DNA of 64,000 nt from Distichodus sexfasciatus (Eukaryota > Chordata > Actinopteri > Characiformes > Distichodontidae). Numbering within the stretch: the stretch's first letter is position 1; each line of letters opens with the position of its first letter. The position numbers and the translations under genes were made by a program. Positions 22,072-34,001 of the stretch are shown piece by piece. The notes beneath the pieces are model-generated. The model did not search any database. It worked only from the letters and a program-made list of their open reading frames with translations, and was not told the DNA's origin. The stretch covers positions 928,972-992,971 of the forward strand of contig JAVGVS010000099.1 of NCBI GenBank assembly GCA_032718565.1, read 5' to 3'.

Positions 22072-23000
22072 TTGTTCTCCACTCTCTCTCTCCTTATTTC
22101 ACCGCGCTCCACTCGTCAGGACTGATGTTGCTTGACTGGCCGCGTGCATCAGATTGAGCGCCTCACTTTGAGGGCCGCAGTCCGATACGAAATGTTGTCG
22201 CGCTGCGTTATCCTGTGAAGCCGCGTTCTGCTAGCTGCATTTTCTGTCGGGCCTGACGCAAATTTAGCCAGCCAGTTAGCCCAGGGAGTTAGCCAAAACT
22301 GCTCTCTCTTTCTCTCACCTCTTAAGGCTCTCACACACACATACGGACACGTCCTATCAATGAAACGAGGGAAAACACCTTTTATGAATCGAGTTTGAGT
22401 TTGAGAGTGTGTGTGAGAGAGAGAATGTGTGTAGGTTTGAATGAGCTGGCTGCGCTACAGAAATGTGGGATTTGATGTATGACAGAACTCGACTGGCAAT
22501 ACCTATTCATCACACACCTCGTCTGCTACTGCTGTTGCTGCTGCTTCATGCGTGTACACGCACACACACACACACAGTCTACACACAGCCCGGGCAGTGA
22601 GACTATAATACGATACATGAGGCAGAAAGTGGATTTTGTGTGTGTGTGTGTGTGGTTCCTCTTTCATGTACTCTCAGTTTCACTTTTATTCATGCCTAGT
22701 GTGCAGCATGTCCCCTCTTTTACCTCTTCTCTCTTTTTCTCTTCCTCTCTTTCCCTCTCTCTCACTCTTTTTCTCTCACTTCCTGTCTCACATTCATTCA
22801 TACACACTGTTAAACAGCCTTGCTTTTTCTCTCTTTCTCTTTTTTCTCTCTCCCTCAAAAAAGTTTCACACACTCTCTTTATCTTCATCAGAAAAGATGC
22901 ACTCTTTCTCTCTTTCTCTCTCTGTCTCTCAGAAGAGAATCTTCATAATCATACGGGAATACATCTATTTATAAGGCCTTGAAGATGAAAGATAAAGCCA

Positions 23001-23035
<35 letters not shown>

Positions 23036-23709
23036 TGCTGCTTCTGTTGAGGAGTTAAATCCTGTCGACTTACACATCTGCATATTTTCATATTCTCCCA
23101 TAGCGTTATGAAGAAGCTAAACATTGTAAGCTGTGCATTGAGGTGCACTTGGTTTGTGTGTGTGTTGTGGTTTTTCAGCTCTGTGCTAAATGCTCACAGA
23201 TCCCTCATGTCCAACAATATAGAGATCAGAGTCAACACTATGCTTATTTTTGCTTTGTTGATTTCAGGCCAACACACACACACACACAGCAGTCTTTGTA
23301 ACATCTTGACAGTCAGCAGGGTCAGCAAATCGGGCCTCAAACCTTTCAGAAGTGCTCAGCCTTAGTATGATTCTGCATGACACAGCGGATAATCTTAATG
23401 AGCATTTGCAGGAGTAAACTGAAAATGTCTTAACACATCTGACGTTGGCTGTCGGCTTAGTTTTTCTCCAGCATCTCATCGTCTTTTAGGTATTAACTAA
23501 ACATGGAGTTCAGGTTTTGTTCTCACTTTTAGAATCCAAAAAAGACTGATCTCAGATCCACTCTAAGTGTAGTATACTGGAAATTTTGCGTTTTATGACT
23601 CTCTGAATTGAAAGCTAATGAGCATTAATCAAAGCCTTATGTTTATGAATCCAAATCTTCTCCTCAAAAAGTGTGACAGTGAAATGTACCCTGCACAATA
23701 TACCCTGAG
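22072..23709. other. Microsatellite-rich intronic stretch
   Basis: Contains a CA run (22557-22577), a TG run (22637-22654), a long CT-rich tract (22725-22935), (CT)n at 23001-23036 and a CA run (23273-23289). The 167-codon and 112-codon frames across the CT tract are low-complexity. Confidence 0.7.
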
Positions 23710-23931
23710 GCTGTTGGTAGCGAAACATTTAAGGAATTGGCCCCGTGATCAGAAAGTCGCCGTTCAAGTCCCGGACCAGTAAAAGGTACCACTGAGGTAC
23801 TCATGAGCAAGGTACCGCCCCCAAGTACTTCGTTGCTCCTTCACGGATGGGTCAAACTCAGAGGTCACATTTCGTTGTGGTGCACTGTGTGCTTTGCTGT
23901 GGTGTGTTCACAATGACTGTCACTCACTCAC
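23710..23931 (+). mobile_element. SINE-A, near full length
   Basis: 'ggccccgtgatcagaaagtcgccgttcaagtcccggaccagtaaa' gives the head. The middle is shortened by a deletion after 'ccccaagtactt'. Ends 'cacaatgactgtcactcactca'. Confidence 0.87.
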
Positions 23932-24432
23932 TCGCTTCAACAAATACATTTCTAAGCCACAATCAGCATAATTTGTAGGCTTCCATCTGTTACCGCATTT
24001 CCTGTTAGTAAATTAATAATTAATAAACTAATAAATCAGATGGGTTCAAATGAGGTCATATCAGTTTATGAATGTTTCCTTCATTTTAGACAACAAATAT
24101 TATAGCAAAAATTCAAGGAAATAATTTAGCATGCAGAAGTTATGTATCAACAGATTTATGACACCTTTCTTTGACTGCATTGTGTTACTGGCTTGATGAA
24201 TATTTTACTGTGTTACAAAGCATTGCTACTTTTACAGTTACAGAAATACAGCTGCATGCCATGAGACTTGTACCGATCCAAGGTGCGGTACCGCCTCCGC
24301 ACCACTAGGGACTGTGTGTGCCTGTGTCCAATTGAACTGTTTTTCCTGTTTGTAGACTTGTGAAGGAACTAGCTTAGCCTTAGCTTATTGGGTTCTGGAT
24401 TCGTTCCTCTATTTTTAGAACTATTTATCTTT

Positions 24433-24642
24433 TGGGATAAAGGTCTTGCTCAAGTGCTGGCTTTGCTGGAGTTAGAGTTTGTCAGACTCTAAAGCAGAGT
24501 TCCTTGCGTTCTGTAATTTCAGGCACAGTCGTCCTGACCAACTTAAGGTCTTGCTCAAAGGCGTAATGGTGGTAGTTCTGGAGGTAGAATAGATCTGGAT
24601 TTCAACCGACAAGCCCATAGCCTTTAGCCGAGTACTACAACT
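24433..24642 (-). mobile_element. SINE-B, rearranged or duplicated copy
   Basis: The 'aaggtcttgctcaa' block occurs twice (about 24440 and 24546). The first is followed by 'gctggagttagag', the second by 'gtaatggtggtagttctggaggtagaatagatctggatttcaacc'. This indicates two overlapping fragments. Confidence 0.7.
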
Positions 24643-25158
24643 ATCCTCATAGTTCTGATCTACTTTAACTTTCCCTACCCTCCTCGAGAGCCTGTAATCT
24701 GTGGAACAATAATCACATCCATGACCGTTAGCCACTCATCCCGTCTGGAGATGTTTGAAAGGTCTGCAAATATTTCTCTTTTCTTTATAAACAGCCTAAA
24801 CGATGGATTGATGTTTGTGAGGTTTTCACTGTTTATAGTTGTTTAGTAAACAATTAACTTCATCCTTGTCAGACCTCAGGCCTGCAGGAAGGTGACGTGA
24901 TATGACATTTCTTCCCTTGTTGGCCCAGACAAATTCGACAGTTGCTGCAGCGATCTGAGGTTCGGTTAATGACGGCGACAGAAGACGGAAGGGCGTCCAG
25001 CAGGGGGCAGTCCTTGGCCCGCTCAGAAGTTTTTGCCCTGCAGAGCCATACGGCCTCAGGCGTCACTATCTTTCAGATTTATCTTCACAGACCGCTCATG
25101 TGGCGAGGCCGGATGAAGTAAAAAAAAAAGCTCAGGTTGGATCAAGCTTGGGATGGAA

Positions 25159-25162
<4 letters not shown>

Positions 25163-25193
<31 letters not shown>
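25163..25193. repeat. (GA)n microsatellite
   Basis: Pure GA run. Confidence 0.95.
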
Positions 25194-25196
<3 letters not shown>

Positions 25197-25980
25197 GGGG
25201 AGAGGAGGGGAATGGAATAGAAATGCAATAGATGCCAGTTCAATTTGAACTTGGCCATCCATGACTTGAAAAAAGATATGGAGGGGATATTGCTCATAAT
25301 CTCTGCCACTAAATCAAAAGTGTCCACGGCCCGATAAATAGCATTTTCCAACCAAACGGGTTTTCGCCCCCTTTTTTCACTTCTTTATGCTTTTTTTGCA
25401 GCGATGTAAATGTTAGGCTAGACTAGGCGGAAAATTCCCACTTTTTTTCCCCTCCCCACCAACTATGGTCAGCGCTCTTATTATTTCTACGTATCATCCG
25501 GCATCTCTTTTTCTTTCTACCTCTGTAATCGCTCTCCGCTGCTACTCCGTCAAATTAGCCGGCTCTTATTTTTCTTCTAATAACGTTGAGGTGCAGAGGT
25601 CAAGAAAGAGAAAGCCATCTGCCCACACTTCTTTGCTTTGTCCCTTCCCACCATCTGCATTATGCTCTCGCTCTTTGTAAGCCTACACCGAGGCCCTGGC
25701 CTTATTCTATATAATTTTTTTCCTTCCATCGGACTGATTTACGACTGACGTTCACGAGAAACCGGGGTTCAAGAATCTCCTGCTCGCCATCCGCCCGGAG
25801 GCCAAATAAATCAGGCGCTGATTAAGGAGTCGGCACTTTGATTTGTGTCAGGGGCCAAAGCCGCAACAACTGCAGGTAAACCCAGAGCTCGTAACTCAAA
25901 ACGTCGCCAAGTTGATGTAGTGCGTCTCTCTTGGCTATTTCTGCCTCGATGTTTGGAGGCCGATTTGCCGAAGTCTACAG

Positions 25981-26015
25981 ATGGATGGATGGACGGATGG
26001 ACGGATGGACGGACA
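25981..26015. repeat. (ATGG/ACGG)n tetranucleotide repeat
   Basis: GGATGGATGGACGGATGGAC-type units alternate GGAT and GGAC. Confidence 0.9.
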
Positions 26016-26398
26016 CCTGCTGGGCCCCGTAACGCGTACGGTAATTGCGGGAGCGCTAGGCTTTCGTCACGCCAGTGCCCACTGTTTCTTTAGGCCTGCT
26101 GTGAGGGCTTAGCTTGGGGGTCGCAGGTTCTGACAGGCCTGTTGTGGGCCCCGGACCTAGGATTGAGGGAACAGCTGCATGACGTGCGTGGACGAGGAGA
26201 GGATAGGCACGCTGTCAACGCTCTATGTTTAGAGAGTGGCTCGTTTTCCAGGCCTTCTGTCCATCTCCATGCTTCCCAAACCTCTTCTCTTCCCCCACAT
26301 CCCCAACTTCTCCTCATACCATCCAAGGGGTTGTCTTTCCCCACTCCTGTTGGCCTTGACTTGTTTATGACGGACTTGGATTAGGGGTACACTAAGGA

Positions 26399-26470
26399 GT
26401 AGGGTGGGGCGATATGACCTCAAATCACTATCATGATTCTTTGACTCTTTGACAGTAGCTGGGTTTGAAA
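26399..26470. mobile_element. hAT-type terminus (left end only)
   Basis: TAGGGTGGGGCGATATGACC followed by 'tcaaatcactatcatgatt' matches the left end of the TAGGGCTGGGCGATAT group. No right end or 8-bp duplicate of CTAAGGAG was found. Confidence 0.5.
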
Positions 26471-26987
26471 ATGTACCTCAATAATAAATAATGAACGATT
26501 ATTTAATTATTATTTATTAACATTGGCACAATTACGTCAGTTGGATATTAAGGGCTTGTTTACACAATGTGTATATTTTTATAAACGCTTTTTATTACCT
26601 AAATTTTTTTTAATTGAGTTTACACGAGATTCTGTAAAAAAAAAAATGGCCCGATGAAGAACAGCTTGTTTAAAATGAAATCATTAGTTTAAATATAGTA
26701 AATATCAGAATTTCCTCATGCATCAAAGGGACATATTGGCCTGTGCTTGTGTGAAATGCATAACTTTTTTTGATTTAGTCCAAAATGTATTTAGAACATG
26801 TTTTTTCCTCTGTTATTTAGTCATAACATCAGATTTATAGTTGTAAAAGTAATAGTGTGGGATGTGCCACAACTTCTCAGACACAGTACTTGCTGTGTGA
26901 AGTCTTGTGACATTAGGAAGTCATAAATCTAAAATGCCATAAATGAAAAGTGAGTAGTAAGATTTACAGTGTTGAGTCTTCATTTAG
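26471..26987. other. AT-rich intronic stretch
   Basis: May be the interior of the hAT-type element starting at 26399. Nothing else is recognised. Confidence 0.35.
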
Positions 26988-27214
26988 TGAGAGATTATTT
27001 TGTCATTGTGAACACACCACAGAACAACAACGAAATGTGACCTCTGTATTTGAAGGAGCAGTGGGCAGTTGACAAGGGCAGCGCCCAGGGAGCAATGCTT
27101 GGGGACAGTACCTTGCTCATGAGTACCTCAGTGGAAACTTTACCTGTCTGGGATTCAAACTGGCGGCCTTCTGATCACGGGGCGAACGCCCAACCGTTAC
27201 ACCACCAACTGCCC
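26988..27214 (-). mobile_element. SINE-A, near full length
   Basis: 'gattattttgtcattgtgaacacaccacag' to 'ccgttacaccaccaactgccc'. The reversed B box 'ggattcaaactggcggcc' is diverged. It lacks the CACAGTGCACC piece. Confidence 0.88.
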
Positions 27215-28032
27215 AGTCTTCAAGTCTTGGTGGGGATAAATGAGTTATGTAGTGTCAGATGACAGCCGAAAAAGAACTCCTGTAGTCGTAACATTGCACA
27301 GTGTACGCTTGGGTCATACACTACAAATTCCAAAAAGCTGCTTTGTGACAAAGTCCCACAATGTACTATATGGAGTTGAAAATGACTCCATCTTGCGGCG
27401 ATGAGAGGGTCATCCGTTTGCTCCACTTTGGAGTGCTAATTGTGCTTTTCCCACCCCTTTGTAGAACCAGATCCCAATCAAAACCATTCCACCGAACCTT
27501 CACATTAGGCCCTTCCAGACGTGACCTGACCTGACCTGAGCCGATGACCTCTTTTTCACCCTCAGTTCCATTTTCCACTCTCTGGTGTTTCAAATAGGCC
27601 AGCGCAAGATTGTGAAGTGGGTTGTTCTCTCTTACTCTAAAAAAATATGACAAAAATTCAGTCCTGAAAACCCCCTGCAAAGTTGAAAATAAAACTGCAC
27701 ACACACTCCGCACCCAGGCACACACAAACACCCTTCTGCTTGTTTACTAAATTAATCATCACCCTCCCACACTGTGGGGAATTGGGTGTGAGACCAAGCG
27801 TGCTGAAAAGTGCAATATGGAAGGCAAGCAGACAGTTAGACTGTGTGCTTTAAAGATAAGAAAGCTTGCCTCACATCTAAATTGTAGAAGTGGCTGCTTG
27901 TTTTTTTTCCCCCCCTCATTTTGAAATCAGATCTGCACAGATCGTTATCGTTTTAGGCGGCGTTTTCGTCAGAGAGCTTAAGTCACAGGCTTTAGCAAAA
28001 AAAAATTGCTGGAAAAAGAACAGTACTGCGTC
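27215..28032. other. Unique intronic stretch
   Basis: The 121-codon reverse frame at 27366-27731 has no domain. No repeat is recognised. Confidence 0.4.
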
Positions 28033-28313
28033 TAGAGCTGGGCAATTCATTGAAAATTCATTCGAAACCTCTAATAATCTTTCTTATCGCGATCATGTAT
28101 AACATTGGTTGCATTTAGCAGACGCTTTCATCCAGAGCGACTTCCATTTCCAAATTAGAGGGACAGTCTCCCTGGAGCAGCTTGTGGTTAAGTGTTCTCG
28201 TGCAGGGAACTATGAGGGCAAAAAAACGAACAAAACCATAATAAACATAAATATAATCAAGGTAAAATTCAATTAATTGTGATGTTGATTTGAGGTCGTA
28301 TTGCCCAGCCCTA
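28033..28313. mobile_element. Non-autonomous hAT-type element with nested SINE-B
   Basis: Left end TAGAGCTGGGCAATTC, right end ATTGCCCAGCCCTA. Flanks ACTGCGTC (28025-28032) and ACTGCATG (28314-28321) agree at 6 of 8, a decayed 8-bp duplication. The right side 'tgatgttgatttgaggtcgt' matches other copies. Confidence 0.72.
28108..28216 (-). mobile_element. SINE-B tail half, nested in hAT-type element
   Basis: 'gcatttagcagacgctttcatccagagcgacttcc', 'gggacagtctccctggagcag' and 'gtggttaagtgttctcg'. It sits wholly between the hAT-type ends, so it arrived later. Confidence 0.82.
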
Positions 28314-28704
28314 ACTGCATGCCACCTACTCACGAAAAAAGTTTCTCTGCTGATTCACGTTTCCAGTTTGAGATTTATAACTCATGAGGCAATAACACAG
28401 CGCCAGTGAGGCATTACTTAACCTTTTAGCCGTGACCTTGACGGCAACGCTGTGGGTGGGTGGCAAAAAGACCCCCGAACTCCAGCGCACTCCTCATTTA
28501 GCTTCTCCCAAGCACGGCTCTCAGGAAGAGGGATGGACTCGGGGTCACAGAGCACAGACCCGGCCCCAGGTGGTCGACCGTAAATGACACGAGCAGGATT
28601 TACACATCAGTAACTAGTCAGGTTCCAGCAGCGCCTTGTTTCGTTCCGAATTGCTCCATACAAGTCTCTATATTGAAGCAACTGTCATGACTGGAGTCGT
28701 TTTC
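28314..28704. other. Unique intronic stretch
   Basis: Nothing recognised. Confidence 0.4.
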
Positions 28705-28793
28705 GCATTTAAGCAGGTGCTGTTATCCATAGAGACACAACAGTCTCTCTAAAGAGGAAAAGTATCATATCATTAGACCAACACCACCTCCTA
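28705..28793 (-). mobile_element. SINE-B, internally deleted copy
   Basis: The tail 'gcatttaagcaggtgctgttatcc' is joined through 'acaacagtctctc' directly to the head 'cattagaccaacaccacctccta'. Confidence 0.65.
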
Positions 28794-29740
28794 AATAAGA
28801 TCTAAATAAATAATGACGCTTGTTCACCAAGCGTTCTTAAGAAATTTACTCTTGCGCAGTTCTCACAAAGATTCTGACATTTAGGACCTGTGTCCACCAA
28901 ACGTGGTTTTTGCACTGCAGTGCCTATATTTAATACAAATCCAATGAGCACAATTCAGCGTTCAGAGCGATAAAAGCCTTCAGCGGAAAAAAAAAAAACA
29001 CCGGTAGAGACGTTTTTTTTACCGCAGCACTCAGAGCGCTTCACGTTGAAATCTGTTCAACTTTTAGAACAGCACCGGGCTCGTCAATGTCCCTTCTCTC
29101 TTGCTACCCAATCAAAATCGAGGAAGGGGCGGGACATACACAGTCAAGAACTCACTAGCAACAATGGTGGCATATCTGGAGCAACTGGAGAAGCTTATTT
29201 TGAATTTATTTACACAGTTCGAAACCACAGTTATGTGATCAAACGCTTAATCGGTGATACTCTCCCAGCTGTTTTCTTGCACGGTTTATCTCATGCACCC
29301 AATCTCTGCATCTCGAAGGCATGTGAGCATCTAGTTCAAACGCTGCCGCTAATTTCCAGATGTGATTTATGTCCATTGTAAAGATAATCTCTTTTATTTT
29401 GGCTAAACTGCCGATTTCAAAGGAACATGCTACAATGTTTACATAAATTCGGAATGAAGGCGGAAGTGCCCAATGACACTTTTTGTAAGTTAGCAACAAC
29501 ACACGCTAAGAAAGCGTGCTGGAAGTGAGGTCTTTACCGCTCTAAAAAAGGCTTGAAAGCAATATTTTGTACTTTTTAGCCATGCAGGTGACAAATGAAG
29601 CATCTTATATGTGTAAGAGAAGGGCACTTTCTCAACCTTGATTCAGGTGAATGGGGGAATGCTACTTTACTTGTACGCAAGACACCAGATTTCGCCTTTA
29701 ATTGGCTCACTTTGAGAAACCTGACCACCATGTCTTCTTG
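28794..29740. other. Intronic stretch, possible old DNA-transposon remnant
   Basis: 'tgttcaccaagcgttcttaagaaa' (28820-28845) resembles the end of the inverted-repeat element at 48514-48933. The rest, including the open frames at 29046-29381 and 29239-29502, is not recognised. Confidence 0.35.
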
Positions 29741-29977
29741 GCAGTTGGTATCGCAACGTTTAGGGAGTTGGCCTCATGCTTGGACGATCGTCGGTTCAAG
29801 TCCTGGACTGGTACAGTAATGAACTCATAAGCAAGGTACCGTCCCCAAGCACTGTTCCATGCCTGCTGCCAAAAAGCTACCAACTGCTCCTTCACGGATG
29901 GGTCAAATGCAGAAACCACATTTCGTTTATGTGCTGTGCTGTGGTGTGTTCACAAGGACAAATAATCACTCACTTCA
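29741..29977 (+). mobile_element. SINE-A, near full length
   Basis: 'gcagttggtatcgcaacgtttagggagttggcc', B box 'gtcggttcaagtcctgg', 'gcaaggtaccgtccccaagcactg', 'caaaaagctaccaactgctccttcacggatggg', ending 'aggacaaataatcactcac'. Confidence 0.88.
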
Positions 29978-30026
29978 TTTCTTGTCTAATCTAAACAATC
30001 AGTATACGTTCACTGTATTTATTAAA

Positions 30027-30195
30027 CTCTTACCCAGGGTTCCTTTCATTTCTTGATTACATGGACAGTCTCTCTCTCGAACAACTTGGGATTAAGGGTC
30101 TTGCTCAGGGTCCCAGTGGTTTTAGTTCTGGCTGCGGGATAGAGCTGGATTTGAAGTGACGATTTCTTGCTCCACTGGCCAGTCCATTGGATTAA
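30027..30195 (-). mobile_element. SINE-B copy
   Basis: 'gattacatggacagtctctc', 'cttgggattaagggtcttgctcagggtcccagtgg' and 'gcgggatagagctggatttgaag' with a decayed head. Confidence 0.82.
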
Positions 30196-30404
30196 AGGTG
30201 ATCAGGTTTTAGCTTTTTTCCTTGCAGTTAGATGATTAAGTTGTAAAACCATGTTTGTGCAGAGAGGCACTTTTTGAGAAAATATGTTGAAAGCAATGAA
30301 CGCTGTTTCACAGTAAAAACTTAAGGTACATGATGCATGTCCAATGGAGTTTGGAAACAAAAGGCATTTAAGTATGGGTCAAGAGTGGGGAACTTGAAAA
30401 TTTT

Positions 30405-30795
30405 TATTTACTTTTATCCAGAGCGGCTTCCATTTTTAGTTTCCAGTGTCCAGGCATACGGTTTCCCTGAGAACAAATTGGGGTTAAGGGTCTTGTTCAG
30501 AGACCCAATGATGGTAGAGCTGGAAGTAGGATTTAAACCCACAACCTCTTTAAAGTGTGATTATTTGTCATTGTGAACAGAACACAGTGCACCGCAACGA
30601 AATGTTACCTCTGCATTTGATCCATCCTTGAAGGAGCAGTGGGCAGCTGATATGGGCAGCGCCTGGAGACGGTACCTGAGTGGTACCGTCCGGGAATCGA
30701 ACCTTCCGATCACAGGGTGACCACCCTTCCTGTCATGCTACCAACTGCCCCCAGAGGCAAGTATCCTAACTCTTAGACCACCACCACCTCCTAGT
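30405..30795 (-). mobile_element. SINE-B split by a SINE-A insertion
   Basis: The left part (30405-30550) runs from 'acttttatccagagcggcttcc' to 'gatttaaacccacaacctctt'. The right part (30752-30795) resumes with 'cagaggcaagtatcctaactcttagaccaccaccacctcc'. Rejoined in order, they follow the family. Confidence 0.85.
30551..30751 (-). mobile_element. SINE-A nested in SINE-B
   Basis: 'agtgtgattatttgtcattgtgaac' to 'tgctaccaactgcccc'. The reversed B box is 'ggaatcgaacc'. Flanked on both sides by SINE-B. Confidence 0.9.
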
Positions 30796-31699
30796 CTTAT
30801 CTACAAAACTTTGGGAACCACTGAACTAGGCCAAGATTGTAGAATTCTTGGCCTGAGAAATCACTTGTTGCCTTATCTTTTATCACGTAATTTTCTGGTC
30901 TAAATCATGTCTCGTTGAGTTCTAAAAGGGTACCGGTACCCAAGGTCTTTTAAGGGAGCACGTAGCATTTTTGGAGTTGTTTGTCCAGTCTAAAACTTGT
31001 ATTAGGATCCTCTAACAGCTTGTTGGCTCACCTGTGGACATCTACTTATCTTAATTGCCTCGGACCCATATTGATTTTGCTTGCCGCGCATTGCCGGAGT
31101 TAAGCCTTCTCAAACGAGATATCCTGCGAGGCCCGACACACGTTAAATTAACGAACAAAGAAACCCATGGGTGCGCGCTTCAATTGGTATTCATGACAGG
31201 TGGGTTTGATTTCGACGAGACCATCTGTTTGGCCAGGAGTGTTATTGAAATTGCAGGGAGACATGTGAAGTGCAGCCACTCCAAGTCTAGCGAGGTAAGG
31301 ACAGTAGCCGGGTCAAAAACCATTAGGCTCGAGGCTAATGGCATTGATGTTTGTGAATTGCTGTCACCAATAAACTGTCTGTACGAAGCTGTCTCGAGCT
31401 AGACAGGCAGCACTTGAACTTTTGGGTTATCCTAAAAGTAAATAACATCTCGACCACATTCGTATCTGCAGTATGATAAAATAAAAAGATTCAGTATGCT
31501 TTGTAATCTTTGGGATGCTTTTAAAAATAAAATTTTTTAAATGTTAAAAATTTTAAATTAGTTTTTGGGAATAATTGTACACAGAAACCAAACATTTTTG
31601 CCCTTGATTTTTCTCAAACTCTACTTGTACTATTTTCCCTTTAAAGACTGTCAGATTTTCATCTAATTTGATTTTTTAAAAAATCAAAAATTAAAATTT
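30796..31699. other. Unique intronic stretch with a 14-bp palindrome
   Basis: GGGTACCGGTACCC (30928-30941) is a perfect palindrome. An open frame of 115 codons (31055-31402) has no recognisable domain, but its base composition is more complex than its AT-rich neighbours. Confidence 0.4.
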
Positions 31700-32890
31700 T
31701 TTTAAGCAATAATTTTACCTTAATAATAATATTACCAGTGACAAAAAAAAGAAATTCTACCCTCATCCTTCGTTGACTCTACTTGTAGCATTGCTTCTTC
31801 AGTACTTGCTTTCATAATTTCATCAATTTAAATTTTTTAATGGAGCTGTAGGCTATGTAAGATTGTGGCTAAAACTGGTACTGCAGTCAAATTCAAAATA
31901 CTGTAGCACGTTGTTAACCCTTCCCCTCCTACGCAGACTCGAGGTTGCCAGGGAGAGTCATAGCGAGGCCTTTTAGTTTTAGTAACGTCAGACATTCGTA
32001 ATCCAGAATGCTGGATGCCGAAATGCTACTGACTTGGTGATTGGCCAATAGCGGTGGATGGCGCTAAAGGTCAAAACACAAAACCAAAACATCAAAATTT
32101 TAAAATGTGAATATTCTGGCTGTACTCATTTTGTTAGTGAGATCAATATTTCAAATTAACATGATTCCTTTTATGATTACTTGCCATAAATTTCTTACAA
32201 TTAGCTCCTTTTAGGATTTGTTAAAAAAAAGTTTAGGCAATTACATTTACAGATGACCTTTACCTTTTATATTACAAGTGATATGCCATCTCAGGCCTGA
32301 TATCGATACAGATTATTGCTTGTTAACGGGGCCGAAAAAATGAAATTTGCAACCTATATGCAAAAAATTAAAATCTCTGTCAAATTTTTTGGATTTTACA
32401 AAGATTAAGCTCAGCTAAAACTCTTCTCCTTCTCAAAACTTCAAGCTGCACTCGTGTGTGAGTGACAATAAGTCTTCAGCGTTGATTGGCTACTACTCGT
32501 GTGACATATAGCCAATCGGAGACTGTTGTGGACAAGACATTAAATGAAGCAGCAAGAGTCGAGAGCAAACGGCATAGAGAGAAGAGACGGCAGTGGAGCC
32601 ACAGTAGCGCACCTTGTAATTACTTAATATCAGTGATGGATAAAATACCGATAATTGGTCGACCTTTACGTGTAACATTATCTCTTTGTGTAACTGTCAT
32701 CAAATTCAGTTTTAATGAAAAATGTGAAAAATATTTTTAGACAGTAATTTTACACTTACATTTTATATTAACAGGTGAAATGCCATCACAAAAACGTGTC
32801 CCTCATTTTTAACAAACTGTACAACTTCATCAAATTTCCTCGTATGTTACATGATTTTTAGGCAGTAACTTTTTACATCTGTCATGCCGT
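31700..32890. repeat. AT-rich region with a recurring AGGCAGTAATTTTACATTT motif
   Basis: Related phrases occur near 31702, 32237, 32741 and 32859. Two are followed by 'tttatattacaagtgatatgccatctca' or 'ttatattaacaggtgaaatgccatcaca'. They are diverged direct copies of an unknown repeat. Confidence 0.5.
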
Positions 32891-33720
32891 CTCAAAGACG
32901 TTTTCCCAAGCTATTCTCATAACACTATCTCTTAGACCTCGAGTCACGCCTTCATCGAAAACTTGGCAAATCGAAGAGGATTGTGCCACTTCTCTCCCTC
33001 GTTCTCGAATGAGCTCCATTACCCAAATCGGCCAGCTCGTCTCTTGGCGGATTGTCCCCGCCTGCCCCGGGAGCCTGCAGCGTCATTAAACTGGAGTGTG
33101 GCCCTTTTCCAGCACTATCCACAGACAGGCGCTCCATCACGCTAACTAGACCCGGATAGATGATCGTGCTGCCAACATGCCCTAAATGGCAGGACTTTGG
33201 AAGTTTCAGAAAAGAAGAAACATGTAAATATCTCGTACACTACAGGAAATTGCCATTCTTTGCAGGGAATAATCAAAGCCGATATGAAGCAATTTTGTGA
33301 AATATTTTCCAGATTTAAAAAAAGTCATATATTTTAAATGGTATCGATAACTATTAAAAATGCAATACATAATAATGCATAAATAATACATAAATATCAA
33401 AAATGGGAATAATTATAAAATCATTTTTTCTGAATAATTATTTTTCCTCTCGAGTAAAAAAGTTGGACATTCGTTTTTAATCCTTTTACAGTCCCCAGCA
33501 CTAACACCCATGTTCACTCGTTTGCTTCCTCAGCTTTCTGTAGCACAAGGTTTGTGGCTGGGAAGAAGCTTTTTAAAAACGGCAGTGTTGAGGTCCTCTC
33601 GGCCTTATCTCCTAAGAACGCTAGGAAAAAGTCATCAGGTTCTCAGTATTGAGCAGTAGCTAGCTACAAGTAGTGACACTACTAACTTTACTTTTTAGCT
33701 TATTAGTTTCGAAACTGCTT
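32891..33720. other. Unique intronic stretch
   Basis: No repeat or coding pattern is recognised. Confidence 0.4.
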
Positions 33721-33760
33721 TTACATTTACTGCATTTAGCAGACGCTGTTATCCGGGGAG
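33721..33760 (-). mobile_element. SINE-B tail fragment interrupted by a fold-back element
   Basis: 'ttacatttactgcatttagcagacgctgttatcc' is the SINE-B tail. It is followed at once by the hairpin element. 'agagcgatcc' just after the hairpin may be its continuation. Confidence 0.65.
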
Positions 33761-33864
33761 TGCATTTTCCAAAAGCATAGTTGGTACATTTAACTACGTT
33801 AGCAACTACCATAGTATACATTAGCAACTAACCTACGTTAGCAACTGTGCTTTTGGGAAACGCA
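33761..33864. mobile_element. Small fold-back element with 23-bp arms
   Basis: Left arm TGCATTTTCCAAAAGCATAG plus TTG (33761-33783). The right arm (33842-33864) is its reverse complement at 20 of 23 positions. The interior repeats 'acgttagcaact'. Confidence 0.75.
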
Positions 33865-34001
33865 TCTTAGAGCGATCCGTGTAGTCCACAACTGTTCTCC
33901 AGTCTGTAAAGGTAGACTTAAAACAAGAACCGTAGTCCAAATAGGTTACCGCCAGCTTAAGTTACACACTTTAGCAAACCCTGTTAGAGAGAAGTCAGAA
34001 G

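Larger units (their letters stand above)
24643..26398. other. Unique intronic stretch with simple repeats
   Basis: Contains (GA)n at 25163-25193 and a (GGAT/GGAC)n tetranucleotide run at 25981-26015. Short opposing frames have no domains. Confidence 0.5.

Noticed and set aside
22479..22982. 167-codon frame
   Set aside because: Low-complexity CT-rich translation.
31055..31402. 115-codon frame in a complex patch
   Set aside because: No domain recognised; could equally be non-coding conserved sequence.
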